Assembly: GCA_964023205.1 (NCBI GenBank)
Contig: OZ026843.1
Coordinates: 11,637,093-11,701,092, forward strand
Length of the DNA: 64,000 nt
From: Lutraria lutraria
Taxonomy: Eukaryota > Mollusca > Bivalvia > Venerida > Mactridae
Direction of reading: 5' to 3'
A model generated the notes under the pieces. The model did not search any database and was not told the DNA's origin. It saw nothing but the letters and a program-made list of their open reading frames with translations. This document shows positions 10,747-22,690 of the stretch, piece after piece; the first letter of the stretch is position 1; every line of letters begins with the position of its first letter. The translations under genes and the position numbers were made by a program.

Positions 10747-12325
10747 TTTATCGATGGGCATTAAAACATGGAGCTCAAAGGTAACATTCTGTATTTGAAG
10801 GTTTAATTGATTATTTATTGGAAAATTGATGTGCATTATGTGCTCTTAGCAGTTTATTACCTAAAATCTTACTTTAAGTTTGGATCTAATTCTTGTCCAA
10901 TTAATGTTTTCTTAAATATTGAATAAGAAATTAATTTTTTGGGAAAAGCATCCGTACATTTCTCTGATTTGGTGCTGTGGGAGATGTCAATGAACTGAGA
11001 CCTGTTCACCATCATCAAACATTGCCTAACCAATCATATCATATGATTAGATTCAGGTTTAGCTGCAATTAAATATCAATTAGTAACAATTACAGGTATT
11101 TGAGTGATGTCAGTTTTACATATAGAATGTACTATTGAACTTCCTTTATTCAGGATACTTTGTTCTCATGCAGCAACCATGAATGCACTGTGACTGTAAT
11201 TAGGCTCCCTGATAATGAATGAGTGGTGTAGTGTTATTTGTTATGAACAATTAAAAAAAAGGAACCTAGACAATTCATCTTTATTTTTTATGCCATTCAT
11301 TGGATTATCAGTATTGACAAAACCATTGAAACCAGTTTGCTAGCACATTCCAAGTAGAGACAATTAAAGCCTCATGTATTTTCCATACAGCTTAACAATT
11401 AAAACTCAATTACTCAATCACAATTTCCTGGTTTCTGGTTATTGGATTTTATTTAAGTCTCTCTGAAGAAATGAGTTTTTGAGAATTTTATACCAATCTG
11501 TGACTGAATTGGCATTGTTTGCTATTCAATTCTTTCTAGCAGTGTATACAACTTTTTGGCAACACAGATTGATAAAAATATCTGTGGTGAAGTGTTAAAA
11601 TATACCTAGATTAGTGCTGAAACTTGTTGCAGTGCAAGTGTTATAGTTTCCAACTAACTAAAACAGACATATTTAGTTAAGTGACTGATTGGTTTTTTGA
11701 CTTTGATGGAAGAAATAGTCGAAGCATCATTAAGACGGATGCATTTTATGGCTAATACATTTATTTTCATTTCCTCTTTCTCCAAATATAGATTAATCAG
11801 ACAGATGCTTTATTCCGTGTTTTAGCCCGGTCAATTGTGTGTATGTAGATAATAATCTGTTCTTTTGTTGTATGATGCAGCGGAATTACAAATACATGTC
11901 TTCTTTCCAACATAACATCGTCTTTGTATATATCCTCTGTTTTTGTGCAATGATTTTGCATTGTAATTTTTTTTCAGGCATGTGTTATATTGTTTAGCTG
12001 CAAGTTTGCATTTGAAGCTGAGACAGAAGGCATTTTGGCTATTTTGTGGTAAATTGTGAAAATTTGGACCTACTGAAGCATTTTCTTGCTGAGAAACAGA
12101 TTCAGGGATGTGATTTTTCCCTGCAGATGTCCAGATGTCCCTAAGGGCTCATTTCTGTAAATCTTGTTGATCCAGTGGGATGTTTTCTTCATCTTTTTTG
12201 GTAGTGGTGATGGGGGGGGGGGTGGGGTGGAGTCCATTGAAACGAATAAATGCTGCTTCCCATCCCAGTCCCTAATTGGCCCAAAATACACATGTTGAAG
12301 GTATGTCTATAACAGTATGACCCTC
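10747..12325. other. Intron stretch with a G-run
   Basis: No gene or named repeat. A G11-T-G4-T-GG run lies at 12212-12230 and could form a G-quadruplex. Confidence 0.45.
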
Positions 12326-12354
12326 TGATTGGTTTAAATCAGCTCAACCAATCA
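12326..12354. repeat. Perfect 9-bp inverted repeat with paired CCAAT words
   Basis: TGATTGGTT at 12326 and AACCAATCA at 12346, separated by 11 bases. Similar in motif to the inverted repeat near 7.6 kb. Confidence 0.5.
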
Positions 12355-12463
12355 AAACAACTCTTTCAAGATTGTTACATCCAGGCATTTTGTAATGGCT
12401 TCTTCCAACTGCAACAGCAAGAAATACAATTTTCAATATTTCAGTCCCTCAGCTCCACACTCA

Positions 12464-12656
12464 GTCTCATCCCTTAGTGATTAGTGCACTGGATTTGTAA
12501 CCCTGCAATTCAGGTTTGATTCCCGGTTTAGGCAGGTCATAACCTAGCTAGGGCTTCCATGTAAATTTGACAACAATGTTCATTTTCCTCCACATGTGGA
12601 GAAGAAGCCAGGTCCTAGTGGAAGGGTAAGTTAATACTGGTTAGAATACAGTACAA
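12464..12656 (+). mobile_element. tRNA-derived SINE, family S, copy 2
   Basis: A-box region TAGTGATTAGTGCACTGG from 12475, GGATTTGTAAC, and B-box GGTTTGATTCC at 12513-12523. The family tail follows: ATGTAAATTTGACAACAATG and GGGTAAGTTAATACTGGTTAGAATACAG. The TTTGTAA anticodon-loop remnant suggests a Thr-type tRNA ancestor (inference). Confidence 0.8.
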
Positions 12657-12670
12657 GAAAACTTCCCCTT

Positions 12671-12743
12671 CAAAATGAAATCATGAATTTTTCTTGAACT
12701 ATTCATGTATACTTCATGAATAGTATTAACTGTCTGACAATGG
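12671..12743. repeat. TTCATGAA small repeat, copy 2
   Basis: TCATGAATTTTTCTTGAACT, ATTCATG, ACTTCATGAATAGT, TAACTGTCTGACAATGG. It lies just downstream of the family S SINE. Confidence 0.6.
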
Positions 12744-13338
12744 TTGTTGCATGAAATAAATGGCTGCCTACATAACTGAATTTGTTTTGAAAAAACATGA
12801 GTTCAACCAAATCAACAAACCAATAATCGTTAAAAAAACACAGGACTGAATATATTGCTGTATAGAAAGGCTGCATGAACCAGTTTTAACTTGAACATGA
12901 CATTTATAACATCACTTGAATTCATGATGTTTAAATGCCGGAAATTTCTCCCCCTTTGAGATTTGAAGTTCGAATCATTTATTCACACACTATGTTCATG
13001 CTAGAAATAATGAGATACTGTTGATAAATACATTAAGGTCAATGCAAACAAACAAACAAACAAACATGTTAGGAATAGTTTGGCAATTTTAATAGTTAAA
13101 TTATTGATCACTGTTCAGGATTTATTTGTGCTGAATGTTATATGAGAGTTTTAATTTCTTGAAGATTTCAGTGTTGTCGTAATATTATGAAGTTGCAAAC
13201 TTGCAAAGAAGCAGCAGTATCATTGAACTGTTTGCTGTGAAAAGTAATTACAAGTACTCAAGACTACTTCTTGAAAAAATCTGTTGTGTTGCAAATCACA
13301 CATCTTAGTGAAATTATTTCTGTTACATATGTTTTGTC

Positions 13339-13405
13339 AATTTCATTTGAATGAAATTAGTTTTGGTAATCATGTGTAAGAATATTATGCAGTGCATAAT
13401 ATTCT
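13339..13405. repeat. Two adjacent perfect hairpins
   Basis: The first has 9-bp arms (AATTTCATT / AATGAAATT, 2-base loop, 13339-13358). The second has 12-bp arms (AGAATATTATGC / GCATAATATTCT, 3-base loop, 13379-13405). Confidence 0.7.
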
Positions 13406-13921
13406 ATTGAGACTTAAGAATACTCTTTATTCAGAAACCTCTAGCTCTATAATTGTATGTTTATAAACACTTTAACACTCATCAAATTCTTGTTGTGGTT
13501 TGAATAGCAAACTAAATCCCTTTTGAATTCAAACCAGACATATGGAATGCATCTTTCATTTCTTTTACTTATTTCCAGAAAGTGAAATTGAGAGACAAAT
13601 TGGAAATGTCGTTTTTTCTCGTTACTGTTTTAAGTTTTGAAGAAAAAAAATGCATTAAGGCTACAGTGGAAGAGTCATATACAACAGTGATTTCTTTATT
13701 TCAGTCAAGTATGTCAATGTCATGCTTTTCTCAGTAAGTGTCAACTTTCAAGGCTTTAAATTAACTTTTAATTAACAGTAACTGCACTCAGGTTTTGGGT
13801 AGGGTTATTAATTATGAGTTCTTTTATATCAACACCATGTTGATAATTGGTAATTTACCTTTGATTTAAATCTAGGTGTTCATAAAATTTGCTCACAATT
13901 TAGGCAATTCAGCTTGCGGCA

Positions 13922-13943
13922 GGGGGGGGGGGGGCAGGGGGGG
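13922..13943 (+). repeat. G-tract with G-quadruplex potential
   Basis: G13-CA-G7 in otherwise AT-rich intron. It also sits where sequencing length errors are likely. Confidence 0.6.
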
Positions 13944-15267
13944 AGTTCTGTTTCCATTTACCTGACTGCGTGACCCTTATTTTTGGCACCAACTCTAAAG
14001 TGTCTTAAATCATAATGAAATCCAAAGTTCGAAAAAAATTAGAAACGTTTTGTGACCTGCTGACCTTATTTGTTTATTCATGTGACCATCAACACAACTT
14101 TTATTTTCCTGACCTTTCTAAATGTTTAAATGGCTTATAAAATAAATATTTCATAGTATGTTTGTTGACTAAAAAGTCTTTATTTTTAGAAAACTTCAAA
14201 TGAAACTGTCTATGTTCTCTTCATTGAATTATTTCTTTTAATTTTCATAAATATTCATTCTTTCTTGGAAACGCCAGTCTCTGTTGTAGATTATAAAGCA
14301 TTGCACTTAGATTTGTCTACTGAAGCCACGCAAACTATATGTATACGCTTTCAAAAAGTAAGACCTTAGACATTGCGCAATATGTAGTGTGTATGTGTGT
14401 GGCTGGCTATCTGCGATGACATTATTATCTTTTTTTCTGACTATAGAAAATAGAAATGATTGGTTTGGGAGAAAGTAATTTATTCAGTTACAAGTTGGGC
14501 ATTGTGAACTCAAGCCTGTTGTCAAACAGTGTATAAAACTCATGAATACAAAATGCCAGTGAAATTAACAAGAAGGTCAAAACTCCTCCATTGACAAACA
14601 CTGACCACTGAATGATAATTTTGTTATATTAGGCCATAGGAAAATGTATAAATGAGTTATCTTCATCCATTGGCTAATGTAATATCTGAATGTGTCTTAT
14701 TAAATTGTTTATTGCCTCAATGAATAGCACCGATAAATGTTTCTATTGGATATGACAATTAGAAGCTGGGTCATTCAGGGTTTTAATAAAGGGATACTCT
14801 TCTTGAACTTAATTGGTGTCCTGATATTAGTTTCTGTATTCATTTCCTGTTTAATAGCGGAACTTAATCTGCAAAATAATTACTGTGACTATTTGTGTTT
14901 CATTGTTAGTGAAACTGCTGCTAAATTTAACTTTGTAATTGCCCTAATATATTAAAAGTATGAGTCTTAATTTGTTTATTATCAGTCTAGTTTTGTCTTT
15001 AGTGAACTCCAAACGCTTTTGCATTATGATGGTCGAGTTCATTAGGGTTATATATTCATTTGTTAAAGATCATTTAAATGTCTTTTTTGTCAATTAATGT
15101 ATTTTTTCTGGTCGATGATAATTTTCTTAATAGCATTGAATCAACACACTTCTGAATTCTGCTGTTTTTCTGTGCATCAAATTTTACCTGGCACTGACAC
15201 AACAGTCATTAACCATATAACTGAATATGTTTATTTGATGAATTAAATTATTCACCATGATTGGAAT

Positions 15268-15443
15268 TAGCCTCTGTAGAGCAACACCATAACATTATGG
15301 GATCTGCAAATATTGGCCGTTGTTTAGAGGTTGTTGCTCTACAGAGGTTGAATTTATAGTCATGATCGGTTTAGGGAAATTTTGAAGGTGTTGTTATAGA
15401 GGTTGTTGCTCTATAGAGGGCCGCTCTGGAGAGGTGTTACTGT
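15268..15443 (-). repeat. CTCTRTAGAGCAACAACCTCT family, copy 2
   Basis: Reverse-oriented match to 10560-10746. On the - strand it reads TACAGTAACACCTCTCCAGA, CCCTCTATAGAGCAACAACC, AACAACACCTTCAAA, CAACCTCTGTAGAGCAACAA and AACAACGGCCAATATTTGCA. The GTAGAGCAAC word occurs more than once, giving an internal duplication. Confidence 0.75.
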
Positions 15444-15979
15444 ATATGTGTAAGAAATTCTTCTCAAATAACTGAACTCAGAGAAATATGGGAACATTTA
15501 AAATCCTTAATTCTTTATGAATATGCATAGCTCTTGATCATAAAACTTATGTTTTCTATGTTTTTATTTGACAGCACTTGGTTTGTGTTTTTTGCATAAA
15601 TTTGACTAATTTGATGTCTTGCCATGAAGCAAAAAGCTCAGATTATCACAAAGAACCAATTGGTCTGTAATTCAAGTCATTTGCTACTTGCTGTGCTAAT
15701 CTTCACTAATTGGAAAACAGTTTGTTTGAAGTGACAATTATGATAATCACACACAGCTAGCTAGCATTATAAGCAATAGTGAGGATCATCACAAATTCTA
15801 TTTGCTGTGGATAAATTATTTGGTTTATAATTGAAGTGGTTTCAATTATCAATTACATTTTAATATTTAATAGGAAGTTTGGTTACATGTTGAAATTACA
15901 AATTTGACAAAAAGATATTTTCATAGTATGTTTCTGTGGGTTGAACATTTGTACTTTTTGATGATATTCCAGAAATATA

Positions 15980-16168
15980 CGGCGACCGGTTCACCTAACC
16001 AGTTGTCCAGGACTGTATTCTAACCAATAATAACTTACCCTTCTTAACGTCAAGTCAGCATTTTTTTCAAATTTTCATAGAAGGGTATAACTTGTTGTAA
16101 CTGGGATTCAAACCCGGATCGCTAGAGCTTACAAGTCCAGAGCATTTACCATTGGAAGACAGCCTCGG
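15980..16168 (-). mobile_element. tRNA-derived SINE, family S, copy 3
   Basis: On the - strand: GGCTGTCTTCCAATGGTAAA (A-box region), GGACTTGTAAGCTC and the B-box CGGGTTTGAATCCCAG (complement of 16103-16115). The shared tail CTTCTATGAAAATTTGAAAA and GGGTAAGTTATTATTGGTTA follows. It is longest on the tail side of the three copies. Confidence 0.8.
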
Positions 16169-16864
16169 ATAAGTAATGACCTTTTTATCTTGTTTGTACT
16201 AATATCATTAAACCTCTGAACAATCTTAATTGAGATTTACAATGTTTATGTATGTATACTTAAAGCAAACACAAATAGATTTGTATCCTTTCTGTATGAC
16301 AACAATACAAGATATATTCCCCTGTTAATTTTAGCTGAGAAATGTGACCTGTTGACCATCATCATACACTGCATTATATATGACTTAGGTACTACATCCA
16401 TAATACCATACTTTTCTGACACAAGACTTTTAGTGTTAATATTTCAGAGTATATCCCAATTTTCATTCATTCTTTAATAGTTACCTTAAGATTTATGGCA
16501 CATTTTTAAATAACGTAAGAGTTGTTGCCCTTGTTGAAAAATAGAAAATATTAATTTCTTTAGATATTGCATGGTGACCGATATTTTTCTTTATCAAATT
16601 AGACTGATATTATGTAGCTGCACTATTTGACCATGAGTTTTAATTGAAATTGATGCTCTTTTGCTTCAATCTTTGATAAATGGGCTACTCACTGATAGAC
16701 TTCAATGCAAATTTGAAGGGAAAATAACTCATAGGAATTAACTTAAAAACATAACAGGCTAAAAGTAAACATGTAGATCAAGTTTCTATTGTCTCTGATC
16801 CAATTAAATAAGTCTAAATATATTCTAACATTGACATTTTAAAACAATTAATTGGTCCTCTTTG

Positions 16865-17810
16865 AGTGGTCCTCTTTTAGTGGTCGTGGTTTCTGAGTTA
16901 TAATCACTGGCCCCTCACCTGAAATCCCACCTGGAACCAGATGTATTTTACATGTGAGGAAGCTGACCAGATAGCTTAGGTAGGGTGGATGGTTCTTTAA
17001 CCTAGCTTAGGGAGGGTGGATGGTTCTTTAACCTAACTTAGGGAGGGTGGATGGTTCTTTAACCTAGCTTAGGGAGGGTGGATGGTTCTTTAACCTAGCT
17101 TTGGGAGGGTGGATGGTTCTTTAACCTAGCTTAGGGAGGGTCACAGGATGGTTCTTTAACCTAGCTTAGGTAGGGTGGATGGTTCTTTAACCTAGCTTAG
17201 GTAGGGTGGATGGTTCTTTAACCTAGCTTAGGGAGGGTGGATGGTTCTTTAACCTAGCTAAGGTAGGGTGGATGGTTCTTTAACCTAGCTTAGGGAGGGT
17301 GGATGGTTCTTTAACCTAGCTTAGGGAGGGTGGATGGTTCTTTAACCTAGCTAAGGTAGGGTGGATGGTTCTTTAACCTAGCTTTGGGAGGGTGGATGGT
17401 TCTTTAACCTAGCTTAGGGAGGGTGGATGGTTCTTTAACCTAACTTAGGGAGGGTGGATGGTTCTTTAACCTAGCTTAGGGAGGGTGGATGGTTCTTTAA
17501 CCTAGCTTTGGGAGGGTGGATGGTTCTTTAACCTAGCTTAGGGAGGGTCACAGGATGGTTCTTTAACCTAGCTTAGGGAGGGTCACAGGATGGTTCTTTA
17601 ACCTAGCTTAGGGAGGGTCACAGGATGGTTCTTTAACCTAGCTTAGGGAGGGTCACAGGATGGTTCTTTAACCTAGCTTAGGGAGGGTCACAGGATGGTT
17701 CTTTAACCTAGCTAAGGGAGGATGGATGGTTCTTTAACCTAGCTGTGACCTTTCTCCAGTGTTAATTTAAAGCTTGAAAAGTCGCCATATGATTGATCCT
17801 GGAGATTGAC
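16865..17810 (+). mobile_element. SINE-like element carrying an internal minisatellite
   Basis: The left flank (AATCCCACCTGGAACCAGAT, TACATGTGAGGAAGCTGACC) and right flank (AAGCTTGAAAAGTCGCCATA, ATGATGTTAAA) look like the two sides of a widespread molluscan SINE-type repeat. Its middle normally reads roughly AGCTTAGGAAGGTCGGTGGT followed by TCTAC. The 31-bp minisatellite unit resembles that middle, so it probably expanded in place. The family match is from memory of the motif, so the boundaries are approximate. Confidence 0.5.
16973..17740 (+). repeat. 24-unit minisatellite, 31- and 35-bp units
   Basis: There are 18 units of 31 bp and 6 of 35 bp, exactly filling 768 bp. The base unit is AGCTTAGGGAGGGTGGATGG followed by TTCTTTAACCT. 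The long unit swaps GGA for CACAGGA. Variants (AGCTTAGGT, AACTTAGGG, AGCTTTGGG, AGCTAAGGT) are ordered non-randomly. Units 2-6 and 15-19 carry the same series of five types, and units 19-23 are five long units in a row. Confidence 0.97.
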
Positions 17811-18456
17811 ATGATGTTAAATGACACAGATAACAAATTAGGTTTGCTATATGTATAATTATGCTGTTCTTTATTATTTTCTAAAATGCTATACATGGGC
17901 ACAAATGAACAAATTTACTTACGGTTTTGCCTTCATGATATACATTTGAGGGTGATCTTGGATGAAGTTTGCTTTGCATCATTGAATAAACTTGATAAAA
18001 ATCATGGAGCTAACCAGGAGCCTCAGTTCTGTTTATCGCTTGCATGAATTAAATAAGATGCTGTTTGCTGAATTTTGTGTTAGAATTGTAACTTGATCTA
18101 AAAATTGTAATTTAGTGGTATTGACAGAAGATAGGAATAAAGTTAGCCATAGACAGAAATCTAAGAAAATTGCAGACTAGAAAATAACCTACAGAATGCT
18201 TTGATTGATCTAGTAATAATTTTTCTTTGCATGTTGTCTAGGTAATCAGCAATATTTATGTAATATGAATGATTTGTGAATAAATAGTGGACATACATTT
18301 GGTTGAGAGATGATAATTGTAATAATATGCTCACAGAGGACCCTTATCGATTAACTCAATATTGTTCATACATTGTGTCAACCATACCATACCACAACTT
18401 ACTTTATCACATGGCACTTACTTTAACCCTTTACCTCATGGGACCGCTAAATCACT
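17811..18456. other. Intron stretch, nothing recognised
   Basis: AT-rich sequence between the minisatellite and the next hairpin-headed element. Confidence 0.5.
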
Positions 18457-19169
18457 GTTTTTAGCTCGTGTGATGTCCGTCGTCCGTGTGTGTGTGTGCG
18501 TGCGTCAACAATTGCCATGGCAACCAATAGGAAAAACTTTAAAAACCTACAAAACCTAAGGGCCTAGAGCTTAGACAATTGGTGTGTAGCATAGTCTAGT
18601 GGACCTCTACCAAGTTAATTCAAATTATTGCCCTAGGGTAAAAAAAGGCCCCGCTCCAGGGGTCACTTGATTTTACATGGACTTATATAGGGAAATTTAA
18701 AAATCTTCTTGCCAGAAACTACAATACCTAGTGTTTAGATATTTAGTGTGTAGCATTTTCTGGTGGACCTCTACCAAGTTTGTTCAAATTATTGCCTTAG
18801 GGTCAAAATTGGCCCCGCCCCATGGGTCGCTTGATTCATAAAGGCTTATATAAAGTCTTCTTGGCGGAAACCACAATGCCTAGAGCTTAGATATTTTGTA
18901 CGTAGCATTATCTAATGAACCTCTAACAAGTTTGTTCAAATTATTGGCCTGGGGTCAAAATTGGCCCTGCCTTGGGGTTTTAACTTTTTTTAGGAAAATT
19001 GAAGAAACCTCAAGGCCTAAGAGCTTACCTACATATATACTGTATGTTGTATGTAGCATAGTCTGGTGGATTTAATCTACCAAGTTTGTGTGAATTATTG
19101 CCCGGTCACTTAATTTTACAAGGCTCATGATAATTTTCTCGAAGAGTCTTTTTTCCTGGCCCTCTTGTT
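18457..19169 (+). mobile_element. Element with four internal monomers and CCCTCTTGTT tail
   Basis: It begins TTTTTAGCTCGTGTGATGTC with a (GT)n stretch. Four diverged monomers of about 150-165 bp follow, starting near 18560, 18730, 18880 and 19020. Each contains CCTAGAGCTTAGA-like, GTAGCATWRTCT, GTGGACCTCTACCAAGTT and CAAATTATTGCCYTAGGGT words. It ends GGCCCTCTTGTT. Same build as the other AGCTCACC-headed elements. Confidence 0.75.
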
Positions 19170-20195
19170 AAAAGTAAAATTAAGTTTTGATGTAAATAAT
19201 CATGTGCATTAAAAACAATTTATCCGAAAATGAATGTGGTTTATATTTAAAATTTTGCCTTAAATGATATAACCTCTCTTGAAACAAACATTCCTAAAGG
19301 TTATATAAAAATTACTACTGTTCCATTGTATGGTAATTTATCGGCATTACATGTTTTACTTTACATCCCTGATTTAAGTCAATTGTCTTTAGAACAGAGA
19401 TGTCAAGAAAAACTATTCTTTTCCAACTGTTAAAATTGGTATGGCTGTAAAACGGTTTACTTGGGGACAATTTAAAATCGAACTCTCTTGAAATTGAATG
19501 CGCAATCCCATGTTTTACATAAAACCTGCTAGTTTTTATTACTGAATCTGATATTCACCATTTATTTATTGTTCATAGCATGATAAACATGGCATAAAGA
19601 TGCAAATAATAGACTGATTTGCTGTTTATATTGGTCTCAGTCACGTGATTCTCAGAATGTTTTAGATTTTTATATCACAAGTATTATTACTATTACAATA
19701 TTATGGATATTTTCCTGTATTCTTTGCTGGTTGTTATGTAGCTCACCTGAGCAGTAGATTTGTTTCAGTGTTCATAGGGATAGCAAAAATTATCACTCCA
19801 TGATCAGTTTGTGCCAGAGTTCTAAATTGTTTAGCGATACGGAATTGTTATCTTGGTTCTTCGGTTTATGTCGACTGTTTACTTAAATGTAGAATTTAAA
19901 TGCAGATTGAAATTAATCTGAAATCATATCTTTGTCCTTGGACTTTTTTTCATCAAGCCTCACAACTTTCTGAAACAAAATCTCTTGATTTATGGTGTGC
20001 CATTGATCATTTTATTGTCTAAATCTCAAGTCAACAAATTGTGCATTTGCCTTAGTTGAAAACTTGTAGAAAAGTTTTAATTTCTATGAATATAAATGAT
20101 GTTAAAACCTCTAGGGTACCTGAGTGCATGCTGACATGATGACAAGTATTGCAGTGTGTTTATAATTGTTGATTCTACATGTTCAGACACCAGGA
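19170..20195. other. Intron stretch with a repeat head fragment
   Basis: AT-rich. TAGCTCACCTGAGCAGTAG at 19740 looks like an isolated head of an AGCTCACC-type element with no body. Confidence 0.4.
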
Positions 20196-20440
20196 TTATC
20201 AGATATGACACCAAGACAACAGTTTCTGTACCAGAGACTTGACCTATCAGACCCAACGTCCGGCCAGTTGTTCTCCACACTAGGCTAATTGGACCTGAGA
20301 CCTGGTGAATCAGACCCAACACCTGATCAAGTAGACCCAGCACCAGGTCAGTTGGAACTGACACCAGGCCAGTAACTATTGCACTCCACACTAGGACTAG
20401 GACCCAACACCCTGCCAAGCGGACCTAGTATTATCCCATG
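20196..20440. repeat. Degenerate 21-bp tandem repeat
   Basis: Words like AGACCCAACACCTGATCAAG and AGACCCAGCACCAGGTCAGT recur every 21 bp (about 8-10 decayed units). On the - strand this gives a 7-residue period (LDQVLGL, IHQVSGP), which explains the 113-codon open frame there. I see no protein evidence beyond that periodicity. Confidence 0.7.
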
Positions 20441-22690
20441 TTAATAGACTGCCATCACCAGTTTTATTGACATTCATATGTCTGTAAGCTGATCCTGGAT
20501 CATGTTCATTTTTCATGTACATAATAGAGCACAAACAATATCTGATTAATTTTTATGTTGTGTATGGATTCCTTCATCTTTATTTAATGATTATGTCTGC
20601 AAACGATGCATACTATCCACGCAGTTTATATCAAATTTAATGTGAATCATAGCTTTATCATGATTTCAGATTTCAATGCTAAAGACATGCACCTGATCCA
20701 CTAAATGGCATTCCTATACTTAACAGCCCTAAATTGATTGATATTTTCTTATTCCCATGTAAATTTAGTTGCCATGGATTTACTGGGATATGTAATGTTT
20801 TTGTTCTGGGATACCAGCTTACTGAACACTAGTATTGTCATTTATGTGGTAACAAAGATGTAACTGTCATTGTATGCTGAAAGATCTAATGGAAAAGTAA
20901 ATGTATGCAAAGTGATGAGTCCTCTAATTGGTTGCTCTCAGGTCTGTAAACTGCGGAAAACACCGGTCTTCAATTGGTCTGGGACTGACTTTTTACCAAT
21001 GCTCAAATCTCAAAACTCTGCTATCAAAATTTGCTATTTTGAGGCTGAAAGTATTTAAATATATGTCCAGGAATTCGATTCTGCAAGAAATGAATGCTTG
21101 ATATTCACCTTGTTCCATTTTCTTTCGAGATCTAATATGAATATACTGTCCTAGAGCAATTGAGACTGAGTGTTATGCTAAGCTCCCAGTTTTAGGATTA
21201 CTCTAAAAGCTAAGAATTATTCAGAAATCAAAGAACTTTAGCAAATGTTATTGAAAATTGAGTGTCTTATCAACAGTATAAAATCCACTTAAGACACACA
21301 TATATCCATTCACATTCTCATTCCTTTAGATTTAAGTGCTGAGTATTGGCTACTAGATGGGTCTTAAGCAACCAGTATTCTATCCAGACTTTCAGATGAT
21401 GAATAATAAGTATTTGTGTAACATCATTATACCATTGCGTCTGTTGCATGAATTTAATGACTTGCGCACTATTATGTCTGAATAATATTTTTTTCTCCCT
21501 CAATGAGTTGTAAGGTTCATTTATGTCTGGTGTTTTAACATGGTAGTTGTAAGCAAGAACAGTGACATAGACTCTGCATTTTTTCATTCCACCTCCAGAC
21601 CAGAATGGTTGCACGCCATACTTGTTTTACAACACAAGTCATTGACTTAAGAGACAGGGTAAGATTGGTAACAAAACTTATTTCTATGCCCCTGATATCA
21701 AATAATGTCGGGACATAATTATAGTGATTGCCTTGTCCGGCCACCTGTATGAGGGTAAGCCTAGCTGCCACTGGAGGCATATGTGTTTATTGAATGCAGC
21801 AGTATTTGTCTACTATCAATTTCTGCTGAAGGAAACCTTTTTGTCAACATTAAATGATAATGGTCATCCATGTAACCATAAACTTGACTTTTTTTTGCCT
21901 TTTCAGTGTATCTTGTTAGCATTTTCTGATACTATAGGTTTTAGAGTTTTAATATTTACAATGAAACAAAGTATTTTCTATGCAATGTTGGATTGATGGC
22001 TGGTTGGTTTATCACTTTACACCACATGCCTGGGTGGGTGAAGGTTTTCAGACATTTGCTGGAAAATTAATTTTTATGTGCAGGTCATGACCATACTGGT
22101 TTCGATGGCATTGAGTCTTGAGTTTTAAAAGAATACCTTTTTTTCCAAAATTTTCACTTTTAAACATGGCAGAAGTACCTGTTTATGGAAACATCTGCTT
22201 CTACTTAGAGCAATCTTGAATTTATTTTGTTCTGCCAATTTTTGCTGTAACTCACTTACCACCATGCTTGTCAGTGAAATAACCTCAGTGGGAGGTTCCT
22301 GATATTTTTCCTGTGTGCAAGTTCTCCTGTTCAGTCCAATCACAGGTAATTTGGCTAATCATGGCATGATTTAGCAAATTAGTGCTTTTTATGGCCAATT
22401 AAGGACACTGTTAAAAAACTGTGAAAAACTAAATGTAATTATCAGCCATGACTTTTAGCCGTGTTTTAATCAGGTCTGTCACAAATGTCAGTCATTGTGC
22501 TTTTTTCTGAAATATTAATGTGCTTTTGCAACGATTAGTAATTTATTTGTTACTTTAGCCTTAGTTCTCTAGAATGTTGATAATTGTTTTATTTAATTAG
22601 AACAAATTTAACTTGAAGAATCTTATTAATTAATAGGAGAACTTGCTGAAGCGTAAAAAAGACATCCTATCCAAGTATCATGTCTTATTG
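20441..22690. other. Intron stretch, nothing recognised
   Basis: Short ORFs on both strands (for example 21318-21614 and 21724-21996) show no domain features or splice context. Confidence 0.5.

Larger units (their letters stand above)
12744..15267. other. Intron stretch with hairpins and G-tract
   Basis: Mostly featureless AT-rich sequence. It contains an (AAAC)n run near 13047-13066, two strong hairpins at 13339-13405 and a G13-CA-G7 tract at 13922-13943. Confidence 0.5.

Noticed and set aside
15980..16168. Possible functional tRNA gene on the - strand
   Set aside because: A- and B-box-like words are present but acceptor and anticodon stems do not close, and the same body and tail occur in two other copies, so it is a SINE.
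16973..17740. Possible CRISPR array
   Set aside because: The units are contiguous with no unique spacers, in an intron-bearing animal genome; it is a minisatellite.
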